Assembly (NCBI GenBank): GCA_947177605.1
Contig: CAMWUX010000081.1
Coordinates: 1-5,990 of the forward strand
Direction: 5' to 3'
DNA length: 5,990 nucleotides
Source: an uncultured Porphyromonadaceae bacterium
Lineage (GTDB): Bacteria > Bacteroidota > Bacteroidia > Bacteroidales > Muribaculaceae
Shown here: piece by piece, positions 1 through 5,990 of the stretch
Position numbering within the stretch: the first letter of the stretch is position 1
Layout of the letters: each line of letters starts with the position of its first letter
Program-made: the position numbers and the translations under genes
Notes under the pieces: generated by a model
The model's database searches: none
What the model saw: the letters and a program-made list of their open reading frames with translations, nothing else
Told to the model about the DNA's origin: nothing

Positions 1-2
1 GT

Positions 3-1214
3 GAGTGCCCGCTTGTGATCGTTGGGGTAAGTGGAGGTGCCGACTCTGTAGCGCTGCTTCTGATACTGCACCAACTGGGATATACGCTTCTCGCCGCCCA
101 TTGCAACTATCACCTGCGCGGAGCGGAGAGCGACCGCGACGAGCTGTCGGTGCGCCGGCTATGCGATGAGCTTGGCATCAGGCTCTGCGTGAAAGACTGC
201 TCTGTGGAAGCCGGACACCGCGAGTCAGTGGAGATGGTGTGCCGACGTATACGCTACGATTGGTTTGAAGAACTCCGTGCGGAAGCGCCGGGCAGCATAG
301 TGGCCGTAGCTCATAACAAGGACGACAACGCCGAGACCATGATGCTCAATCTTCTAAGAGGCACCGGCATAGCCGGTATGCGGGCTATGCTTCCTCGGAA
401 TATCGACGGCGTGGTGCGTCCGCTGCTCTGCCTGTCGCGAGCCGAGATAGAAGCATATCTCGCCGACTGCGGCCGCACGTTCGTAGTCGACTCATCCAAT
501 CTGACCAACGAGTACCGGCGCAACTGTCTGCGCAATGATGTATTCCCCACCATATCCCGACATTTTCCGGACTACCTCGAACGCATCACTACATCCATCA
601 ACCATCTGCGCAGTGACTGGATGTTGCTTGAGCAGTTGTGTGCCGCGGCAGTCATACGCCATACCGACCGGCACGGCAATATAGATATCAAAGCGCTTGC
701 TGCCGAGATACCTCAAGCCGACGAAGTGCTGTTCAGAGTGCTCGCCCCCGACGGGTTCACACGTACGCAGGCCACCGACATGATGGCGGCGGCCGAAGGC
801 AGCGGACAGCTCTTCACCTCCACAACCGGCAATACCGCCTGCATCAACCGCGGAATCCTGATACGTAATCGACTCTCCGAGCCGACGATCACTGAGTCGG
901 TTGAAGATGCCGCGGATATCGAAATGCCGACGTCGCCATTCTGCGCCCTCTTTGATGCCGACAAACTCGGCTCCGACTATACTTTCCGTCCATGGAAGCC
1001 CGGCGACCGTATGCAGCCTTTCGGGATGGGGGGACGGAGCAAAAAGCTGTCCGACATCTTCAATGATGCCAAAATCTCGGTAGCCGTCAAGGCAGTGACA
1101 AAGGTAATGGTGAAGGGCGACACGATCCTCTGGGTACCCGGTGTGCGCCGCTCGATTCACTTCCCCGTCACTGGCCGTACACAAAGGGTGTTGCGCGTCG
1201 AGCAGATTTTTTAA
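3..1214 (+). CDS. tilS: tRNA(Ile)-lysidine synthetase TilS, 5'-truncated by the window edge
   Basis: TilS is a cytoplasmic ATP-dependent enzyme that attaches lysine to C34 of the CAU-anticodon tRNA-Ile, so that it reads AUA and is charged with isoleucine. Counting the Val codon at base 15 as residue 1, the sequence shows the N-type ATP pyrophosphatase PP-loop SGGADS (6-11), HCNYHLRG (29-36), the AHNKDDNAET signature (99-108), VRPLL (134-138) and YRRNCLRNDVFP (167-178). A TilS C-terminal domain follows, with FRPWKPGDRM, PFGM and KKLSDIF at about 322-350. The frame is open to the window edge (residues ECPL precede the GTG at 15). The PP-loop normally sits about 25 residues into the family, so the GTG is not the true start and roughly 20 residues are missing. 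The C-terminus is complete with a TAA stop. Identification is by motif recognition and is very secure. Confidence 0.95.
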   Translation, partial: ECPLVIVGVSGGADSVALLLILHQLGYTLLAAHCNYHLRGAESDRDELSVRRLCDELGIRLCVKDCSVEAGHRESVEMVCRRIRYDWFEELRAEAPGSIVAVAHNKDDNAETMMLNLLRGTGIAGMRAMLPRNIDGVVRPLLCLSRAEIEAYLADCGRTFVVDSSNLTNEYRRNCLRNDVFPTISRHFPDYLERITTSINHLRSDWMLLEQLCAAAVIRHTDRHGNIDIKALAAEIPQADEVLFRVLAPDGFTRTQATDMMAAAEGSGQLFTSTTGNTACINRGILIRNRLSEPTITESVEDAADIEMPTSPFCALFDADKLGSDYTFRPWKPGDRMQPFGMGGRSKKLSDIFNDAKISVAVKAVTKVMVKGDTILWVPGVRRSIHFPVTGRTQRVLRVEQIF

Positions 1215-1248
1215 CATTCCCCACTCCCGCTATCCCGACTTTTCTTAT

Positions 1249-1256
1249 TACTTTTG
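1249..1256 (+). promoter_or_regulatory. Candidate Bacteroidota -7 promoter element (TAnnTTTG) upstream of tdk
   Basis: TACTTTTG matches the Bacteroidota sigma-ABfr -7 consensus TAnnTTTG exactly. It lies in the 73-base gap between tilS and tdk, 31 bases before the tdk ATG, which would give a leader of about 20-25 bases. No clear TTG-type -33 element is visible at the expected spacing, so the site rests on one short motif. If real, it would drive tdk, the DUF3108 gene and the phosphoesterase separately from tilS. The gap contains no obvious hairpin terminator. Confidence 0.45.
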
Positions 1257-1287
1257 TTGATGTTCAATCTCAACCACATCACCAGCA

Positions 1288-1926
1288 ATGAACCGCAAAG
1301 GTAAATTATATTTCCGCTACGGCACTATGGGCTCGGCCAAGACGGCTCTGCTACTCACTCAGGCCTACAACTTCGAAGAACGCGGCATGAAGTACGTGTG
1401 CCTCAAGCCAATCATCGACACCCGCGAAGGACGCAGCGTGATCCGCTCCCGCATCGGCATCGAACGCGAATGCAAGTGGATCCGCAACGATACCAATCTC
1501 TACGAACTCGCACAGAGCCTTTTTGAGGAAAATATGCTCATCATCGACTGGTTTCTGGTCGACGAGTCGCAGTTTCTCACCCCCGAACAGGTCGATCAGC
1601 TTGCCCGCGTAGTGGATGATTTCGGCAGCAATGTGGTGTGCTATGGTCTCCGTACCGACTTCCAGAGCCATCTATTCGAAGGATCGCGCCGACTCTTTGA
1701 GGTAGCCGACTCGATCGACGAGATAAAGTCGACATGCAACTGCGGACGCAAGACCATAATCAACGCCCGTATAGATTCTAAAGGCGACTTCGTGGAAGAG
1801 GGCGCGCAAGTTGAGATTGGCGGCGACGACCGATACATCGCCGTATGCCGCAAGTGCTGGCGCAACAAGCGCATCGAACAGTCGTCGCGCGACGCACTCC
1901 CCTTTCTCGAACTAACCCGCAAATAA
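1288..1926 (+). CDS. tdk: Thymidine kinase, type II, E. coli-like
   Basis: Tdk is a cytoplasmic salvage enzyme that transfers phosphate from ATP to thymidine or deoxyuridine, giving dTMP or dUMP. The 212-residue product has the Walker A loop GTMGSAKT (12-19), the Walker B-like VDESQFL (91-97) with Glu93 as the expected catalytic base, and CYGLRTDF (118-125) leading into the lasso loop that closes on thymidine. Four cysteines, C150, C152, C187 and C190, form the probable structural zinc site. The C-x-C spacing in CNCGRK resembles the E. coli-type enzyme rather than the C-x-x-C form. VEIGGDDRYIAVCRKC (175-190) is the typical C-terminal strand and zinc knuckle. Length is normal for the family. 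The ATG at 1288 begins the conserved KLYFRYG strand after only five residues, which supports this start; no Shine-Dalgarno sequence is visible, as is usual in this phylum. The next gene begins directly at the stop codon. Confidence 0.93.
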   Translation: MNRKGKLYFRYGTMGSAKTALLLTQAYNFEERGMKYVCLKPIIDTREGRSVIRSRIGIERECKWIRNDTNLYELAQSLFEENMLIIDWFLVDESQFLTPEQVDQLARVVDDFGSNVVCYGLRTDFQSHLFEGSRRLFEVADSIDEIKSTCNCGRKTIINARIDSKGDFVEEGAQVEIGGDDRYIAVCRKCWRNKRIEQSSRDALPFLELTRK

Positions 1927-2685
1927 ATGTCCCGACTTCTCCTCTCGCTCGCTCTGCTGCTCGGCAGCCTTCTGTCGGTATCCGCGCAGTCGCTCAGTCC
2001 CGAGACACTCAACTACAAGATCACATATAAGTGGGGGCTTATCCACAAGCAGGCGGGCACTGCACGCTTCGTGCTCACCCGCCCCAATGCCTCTACATTC
2101 GACGCAAGGCTCTACGCCCGTACACAGCCGTGGGCCGACGTACTCTATAAGGTACGCGATACCCTTACCACCACTTTCTCCTCCTCCACGTTTATGCCGG
2201 AGGTATATCACCGCATAGCCCACGAAGATGGAAGCTACGCCCACGACATCTTGAAATTCTCACGGTCAGGCAACACATCATCGGCCGTGTGCCGTCGCAT
2301 CCGTCGCGGCAAAAAAGATACGTCCAACACCGAGACATCTATCTCGCTTTCGGCCACAGGGCCGACTGTCGACCTTCTCTCGTCGTTCTACTACATCCGT
2401 ACACTCCCCTACTCGACTCTCAAGCCGGGCTACAAGCAGATTGTCAACATCTTCTCCGGCAAGCGCAAAGAGCTCCTCGCCATCACTTATCTGGGGAAGG
2501 AAGATCTCAAAATGGATAAAATCACTCAGCCGGTCTACCATATCCGGTTCACCTTCACAAGCGAGGGCAAGAAGGAGACGTCGCGCCCGATCGACGCGTG
2601 GCTATCCACTTCGCCCGGCCATGTGCCGCTCAAGCTCGTCGGTGAACTCAAGATCGGCAAAGTCCAATGTTTTCTTATTCAGTAA
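1927..2685 (+). CDS. Exported DUF3108-like protein
   Basis: This 252-residue protein has no known biochemical function. It begins with a clear Sec signal peptide: SR, a leucine-rich core (4-16) and a probable cleavage site SVSA^QS after residue 20. There is no lipobox cysteine, so it is probably soluble in the periplasm or loosely envelope-associated. The mature part resembles the DUF3108 family: LNYKITYKWG with an AGTARF strand (28-48), YKVRDTL (74-80), a HEDGSY segment (99-104), a VDLLSSFYYIR stretch (148-158) and a DAWLSTSPGHVPLKL ending (223-237) in which a beta-strand reads into the C-terminus. The family is predicted to be mostly beta-sheet. No catalytic motif is visible. The ATG follows the tdk TAA with no spacer, and the phosphoesterase starts six bases after its stop, so co-transcription and translational coupling are likely. 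Family assignment is by recalled pattern, not by search. Confidence 0.8.
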   Translation: MSRLLLSLALLLGSLLSVSAQSLSPETLNYKITYKWGLIHKQAGTARFVLTRPNASTFDARLYARTQPWADVLYKVRDTLTTTFSSSTFMPEVYHRIAHEDGSYAHDILKFSRSGNTSSAVCRRIRRGKKDTSNTETSISLSATGPTVDLLSSFYYIRTLPYSTLKPGYKQIVNIFSGKRKELLAITYLGKEDLKMDKITQPVYHIRFTFTSEGKKETSRPIDAWLSTSPGHVPLKLVGELKIGKVQCFLIQ

Positions 2686-2691
2686 TCATCT

Positions 2692-4296
2692 ATGCATCGC
2701 TTCATCTTACCACTATTTGCATTTCTAACCACCTTGTCAGTGAAAGCATCATCGCCCGACATCACCACAATAGTCTACACTACCGACGTTCACGGCAGCT
2801 ACTTCCCCTACGATTTCATCAAGGGCGTACCGACTTCGGGCGGTCTTGCGCGTGTGGCCACGGTAGTGGATAGGTTGCGCAGCGAAAACACGCCCGATCG
2901 GTTATTGATACTTGACGACGGCGACTTCCTTCAGGGGCAGCCAAGCGCTTATTACTACAACTTTATCGATACAGTCACCCCGCATCTGGCTGCCCGCATA
3001 TTCAACCATATCGGGTATAATGCCATCGGCGAAGGTAATCACGATATCGAGACGGGCCACGCCGTCTACGACCGTGTAGCTTCTCAACTTGAAATGCCTA
3101 CACTTGCGGCCAACGTCATCGACCGCACTACGGGCGAACCGTATTTCACCCCCTACCTCATTCAGAATGTAGGCAGCCACAAGATTGCCATCATCGGACT
3201 GCTTACTCCTGCCATCCCGGCGTGGCTTCCCGAACGCTTATGGAGCGGACTTGAATTTCAGGAGATGGTGCCTGCGGCACGCTACTGGATTGATAAGGTA
3301 CGCAGCGAGCACCGGCCCGATATCGTGATAGGACTTTTCCACTCCGGGCACAACTCCGCTCAGACCACCGCAGGCTACCGCGAGAACGAATCGCTTGAGA
3401 TAGCCCGGCAGGTCGAAGGGTTTGATGCCGTATTCATGGGTCACGACCACCGCGAGTATTGCGACACTGTAGCCGGCCCCGACGGTCGCGCCGTATGGGC
3501 GCTCAACCCGGCCGCCAACGCTCAGGCTGTGGGAGTACTGAATATCACATGGAGCGATAACGGCGATCGCCCCACACTCGAAGGATCCATCATAAAACTC
3601 GACGACGTCGAACCTTCGGCATCTTTTATGGCCGAGTTTGCGCCCGACTTCACCGCGGTCAAAGACTTCGTGGAGCAACCAATCACCAATATCGCGGCTC
3701 CCATACGCTCCACCGATGCTCTTGCCGGTCCGTCGGCTATGATGACGCTCCTCCACGAACTCCAGCTCGACGTCACCGGCGCGCAGATTTCGCTTGCCGC
3801 TCCGCTTAGCCTCGATACAGAGATCGCCGAGGGCACGCTCACTATGGCTGATATGTTTAAACTGTATAAGTACGAAAACAACTTATGCACGCTCCGGCTC
3901 ACCGGCCGCGAGATACTCGGTCATCTCGAAGAGTCGTACCGCCAGTGGCTCGACACCGCTACCCGCTACCCGCTCTACAACTACGACTCGGCTATGGGCA
4001 TCGACTATACCGTTGACCGCAACGCCGAGCCCGGCAAGCGAGTGAATATACTGTCGCTCTCCGACGGCACACCCTTCGATCTCGATGCCACATATACTGT
4101 GGCCGTCAACAGTTATCGTGCCGGCGGTGGTGGCAACCATCTCACTCTCGGCGCCGGTCTGTCGCGCGACGAACTGCTGAAACGCAACATAGCCACCACC
4201 CCGAAGGACATCCGCTACTACCTCATCAACTACCTCCGCTCTCAGCCCGAGTATCGCCCCCACGTAGTCTATAACTGGCACTTCATCACCCGATAG
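2692..4296 (+). CDS. Exported 5'-nucleotidase / CpdB-like metallophosphoesterase
   Basis: This 534-residue protein probably hydrolyses nucleotides (5'- or 3'-nucleotides, or 2',3'-cyclic nucleotides) outside the cytoplasm. A signal peptide covers residues 1-19 (probable cleavage VKA^SS). The calcineurin-like metallophosphatase domain (about 24-285) has its metal ligands in order: D32 and H34 (TDVHG), D78 (DDGD), N116-H117 (GNHD), H217 (LFHSGH), and H251/H253 (GHDH). The 5'-nucleotidase C-terminal domain (about 328-505) has YKYENNL (392-398), LTGREI (403-408), YNYDSAMGIDY (429-439) and NSYRAGGGGN (473-482), whose tyrosines probably stack on the base. These C-terminal motifs resemble CpdB and its relatives more than UshA, and the UshA NGGxR-type element is replaced by AQISLAAPLS (364-373). 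Substrate preference cannot be settled by eye. Its position behind tdk fits nucleoside scavenging. The ATG is the only start that includes the whole signal peptide. Confidence 0.88.
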   Translation: MHRFILPLFAFLTTLSVKASSPDITTIVYTTDVHGSYFPYDFIKGVPTSGGLARVATVVDRLRSENTPDRLLILDDGDFLQGQPSAYYYNFIDTVTPHLAARIFNHIGYNAIGEGNHDIETGHAVYDRVASQLEMPTLAANVIDRTTGEPYFTPYLIQNVGSHKIAIIGLLTPAIPAWLPERLWSGLEFQEMVPAARYWIDKVRSEHRPDIVIGLFHSGHNSAQTTAGYRENESLEIARQVEGFDAVFMGHDHREYCDTVAGPDGRAVWALNPAANAQAVGVLNITWSDNGDRPTLEGSIIKLDDVEPSASFMAEFAPDFTAVKDFVEQPITNIAAPIRSTDALAGPSAMMTLLHELQLDVTGAQISLAAPLSLDTEIAEGTLTMADMFKLYKYENNLCTLRLTGREILGHLEESYRQWLDTATRYPLYNYDSAMGIDYTVDRNAEPGKRVNILSLSDGTPFDLDATYTVAVNSYRAGGGGNHLTLGAGLSRDELLKRNIATTPKDIRYYLINYLRSQPEYRPHVVYNWHFITR

Positions 4297-4325
4297 CCTC
4301 CCCTCATTTTTCTAAGTCGTTATAA

Positions 4326-5990
4326 ATGAGCATTCGTAATTTCATCAAAATATCGCTATTGGTATTCAGTCTCTCTTTCATGGCCTCATGTGGCAGAGAG
4401 CAAAGTAAAGCGTTAGAAATAGCAGCTAATATTGTTGATGAGCGACCCGACAGTGCTTATATACTCCTTAAAAAAGTCGATTTCAACAGCCTAATCGGTG
4501 ATGAGGATAAAGCCCGGTACGCATTGACCCACGCCAAAGCCAACAGATATTTGGGGCGTTCGCTTGTTACTGATACCATTATCCCAATTGCTGTCAAATA
4601 TTTTAAGGATAAGGGCGATACGATAGCATATCTTGAATCTGTCATTGCTTATGCGCATCACTTAAGATCGATAGACCGTAAAGACGATGCCTTCTCTTTT
4701 ATTGATTCGGTAGTCTGCAATATTCCTGAAACAAATCAAAAGACTCTCAATCAAGAACTCCTTGGATTTTCGTTTTCGGATAAAGATTATTCCCGGTCTT
4801 TGGATATAATTGAGAGGCAAATACGATTGGCTGAAGACAATAATGAGCGCTTCAATTTTGAAATCAAAAAGATAACACCGCTCGTCGCACTCGGTAGAAG
4901 TTCTGATGCGGTTGCGCTATGCGATTCTTTATTTGCTTTGCCGGAGGCTCCGGAGACGGGCTCGGCAGAATGGATTTATTTGCGTGTCAACTATGCTGCC
5001 GCTCTGGGAGAGCGACGGGAGACATCGACAAAGGCTGCAAATATTCTGAAAGATGCCATCGGGCGAATGAACGGCGCACCGGCTGAAAAACTTGCAGAGT
5101 TTTATGTCCCGATGATTAATCTCCAGCTCAACTCCGGCAATATAAAAGGAGCTGACGAATATGCGGATCTCATCGGGAGTCTGGATATAGATTTATTCTA
5201 CCGCGACCCGGTGGCTGCCTCATATCTGGAGTTTCTAAAGATTGTACTGGATTACGAACATACCGGTGCACTCTCCTTAAGCCGTCTATCCAACACCGCC
5301 CTATCGCTCAGAAGAGTCAGCAATGACCTTGCGACAAAGATACAAGAACGCGATGACGCGCTTGAAACCTCGTATGACCTGAGTCGTCGCAACTATGAGC
5401 TCACCATCGAGCGACAACGTATGTGGCTGTTAATAGCAGCCGTTATGTTAGTTGCGCTTATGCTTATCGGTATAATTTACATGGTCGCACATCGTAGACG
5501 GCAAAAGCTTATCGAGGCAGAAGAGCGGATAGAGGCATTGACACAACTTTCAAAAGCGGCGGCCGCATCATCCGCAGACGACAAGCAGACTCTATTGAAA
5601 AAGGCACTATTGCAGCAGATAGGTATAATCCGGACATTCGCCGAATCTCCTACTACTCAGAATCAGGAGGCACTGAGAAAAATCAGTAATGTCGGTAACT
5701 CCGACTACATATCCGATACATTGGTCAACTGGCAAGATCTATATCCCGTGATTGACGAATTGTACGATTCCTTCCATGCGAAACTCATCAAAGACTATCC
5801 GGGAGTATTCTCCGAAAGGGAGATTCAGATTTTATGCTTATTGCGAGCCGACTTCTCTACAAAAGAAATAGGAGTACTGATTCAACAAACCTCAAACTCG
5901 GTTTATGTCAGCAAAACCTCGATCAGAAAGAAGCTTAATCCGGACATTCGCCGAATCTCCTACTACTCAGAATCAGGAGGCACTGAGAAA
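4326..5990 (+). CDS. Membrane-spanning TPR-like/HTH regulator, 3' end lost at the window edge
   Basis: The frame is open for 555 codons with no stop before the window ends. Residues 1-22 form a lipoprotein signal with lipobox MASC (Cys22). Residues 28-330 are helical and TPR-like, beginning with PDSAYILLKKVD (41-52), a typical first repeat. A charged, possibly coiled-coil stretch (about 330-365) leads to a transmembrane helix (366-388) followed by HRRRQK, which places the C-terminal part in the cytoplasm. A second coiled segment (about 390-412) precedes a LuxR/GerE-type HTH (495-537: FSEREIQIL, FSTKEIG, NSVYVSKTSIRKKL). The likely role is a one-component regulator coupling an envelope signal to transcription; the ligand and targets are unknown. 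An in-frame TAA at 4323 fixes the start at or after 4326. Residues 539-555 are encoded by a frame-shifted copy of upstream DNA, so the real protein sequence is trustworthy only to about residue 538. Family members usually add a short tail after the HTH. GC content is lower than in the genes before it. Confidence 0.85.
   Translation, partial: MSIRNFIKISLLVFSLSFMASCGREQSKALEIAANIVDERPDSAYILLKKVDFNSLIGDEDKARYALTHAKANRYLGRSLVTDTIIPIAVKYFKDKGDTIAYLESVIAYAHHLRSIDRKDDAFSFIDSVVCNIPETNQKTLNQELLGFSFSDKDYSRSLDIIERQIRLAEDNNERFNFEIKKITPLVALGRSSDAVALCDSLFALPEAPETGSAEWIYLRVNYAAALGERRETSTKAANILKDAIGRMNGAPAEKLAEFYVPMINLQLNSGNIKGADEYADLIGSLDIDLFYRDPVAASYLEFLKIVLDYEHTGALSLSRLSNTALSLRRVSNDLATKIQERDDALETSYDLSRRNYELTIERQRMWLLIAAVMLVALMLIGIIYMVAHRRRQKLIEAEERIEALTQLSKAAAASSADDKQTLLKKALLQQIGIIRTFAESPTTQNQEALRKISNVGNSDYISDTLVNWQDLYPVIDELYDSFHAKLIKDYPGVFSEREIQILCLLRADFSTKEIGVLIQQTSNSVYVSKTSIRKKLNPDIRRISYYSESGGTEK
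5626..5680 (+). repeat. 55-bp perfect direct repeat, upstream copy
   Basis: This copy begins TAATCCGGACATTCG and ends GGCACTGAGAAA. It lies inside the regulator gene, between the transmembrane helix and the HTH, and encodes residues 434-452 (GIIRTFAESP and onward) in the normal frame. It fits the surrounding coding sequence, so this is presumably the genuine locus and the downstream copy the secondary one. Confidence 0.97.
5936..5990 (+). repeat. 55-bp perfect direct repeat, downstream copy, ends at the window edge
   Basis: These bases are identical to 5626-5680, offset by 310 bases. Because 310 is not a multiple of three, the copy is read in a different frame and gives an unrelated peptide (NPDIRRISYY and onward) directly after the HTH. 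Identity starts at TAATC: the preceding base differs (A in the upstream copy, T here). The right-hand limit is the window end, so the repeat could be longer. The placement and length suggest a contig-end artefact, although a true local duplication is not excluded. Confidence 0.97.

Noticed and set aside
15..17. GTG as the start codon of tilS
   Set aside because: The frame is open upstream to the window edge and the PP-loop would lie only six residues from the start, while TilS proteins normally have about 25 residues before it. The gene simply begins outside the window.
492..1217. 241-codon open frame on the minus strand, opposite tilS
   Set aside because: Its translation resembles no family I know and it lies entirely within the strongly conserved tilS coding sequence. 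Long antisense frames are common in this GC-rich codon usage.
1215..1287. Terminator, riboswitch or small RNA between tilS and tdk
   Set aside because: There is no inverted repeat with a T-run and no recognisable structured leader. Only the TAnnTTTG-like element stands out.
3238..3756. 172-codon open frame on the minus strand, opposite the phosphoesterase
   Set aside because: It has no recognisable motifs and overlaps catalytic-domain codons of a clear gene on the other strand, so it is a shadow frame.
4297..4325. Terminator or promoter between the phosphoesterase and regulator genes
   Set aside because: The 29-base gap has a short T-run (ATTTTT) but no preceding hairpin, and no TAnnTTTG match, so neither can be supported.
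5940..5990. Novel C-terminal extension of the regulator (residues 539-555)
   Set aside because: These residues are encoded by an out-of-frame copy of bases 5626-5680, so they are not evidence of a real protein tail.

Overview
The window looks like chromosomal DNA of a member of the Bacteroidota, probably order Bacteroidales. Three things suggest this: start codons without clear Shine-Dalgarno sequences, a TAnnTTTG-type promoter element, and a last gene with the 'lipoprotein signal - TPR-like region - transmembrane helix - LuxR/GerE-type HTH' layout that is common in that group. A gut family such as Muribaculaceae would fit the fairly GC-rich coding sequence, but that is only an impression. 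All genes lie on the + strand and are packed tightly, with no gap over 75 bases.

Layout: (1) 3-1214, tilS, tRNA(Ile)-lysidine synthetase, missing its N-terminus because the window starts inside the gene. (2) 1215-1287, a 73-base gap with a candidate promoter. (3) 1288-1926, tdk, an E. coli-like type II thymidine kinase. (4) 1927-2685, an exported DUF3108-like protein whose ATG directly follows the tdk stop. (5) 2692-4296, an exported 5'-nucleotidase/CpdB-like metallophosphoesterase, six bases downstream. (6) 4326 to the window end, a predicted lipoprotein-anchored, membrane-spanning HTH regulator of more than 530 residues with no stop codon before the window ends.

Genes 3-5 form a likely operon. 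The two recognisable enzymes fit nucleoside salvage: the exported phosphoesterase would release nucleosides outside the cytoplasm, and Tdk would phosphorylate thymidine or deoxyuridine inside. The role of the DUF3108 protein is unknown. The regulator downstream has lower GC content and may be a separate unit.

The most unusual feature is a perfect 55-base direct repeat. The last 55 bases of the window (5936-5990) copy 5626-5680, 310 bases upstream and in a different reading frame. It interrupts the regulator immediately after its HTH. I judge it more likely an assembly or chimera artefact at a contig end than biology. I found no convincing previously undescribed system, CRISPR array, mobile element or RNA gene.
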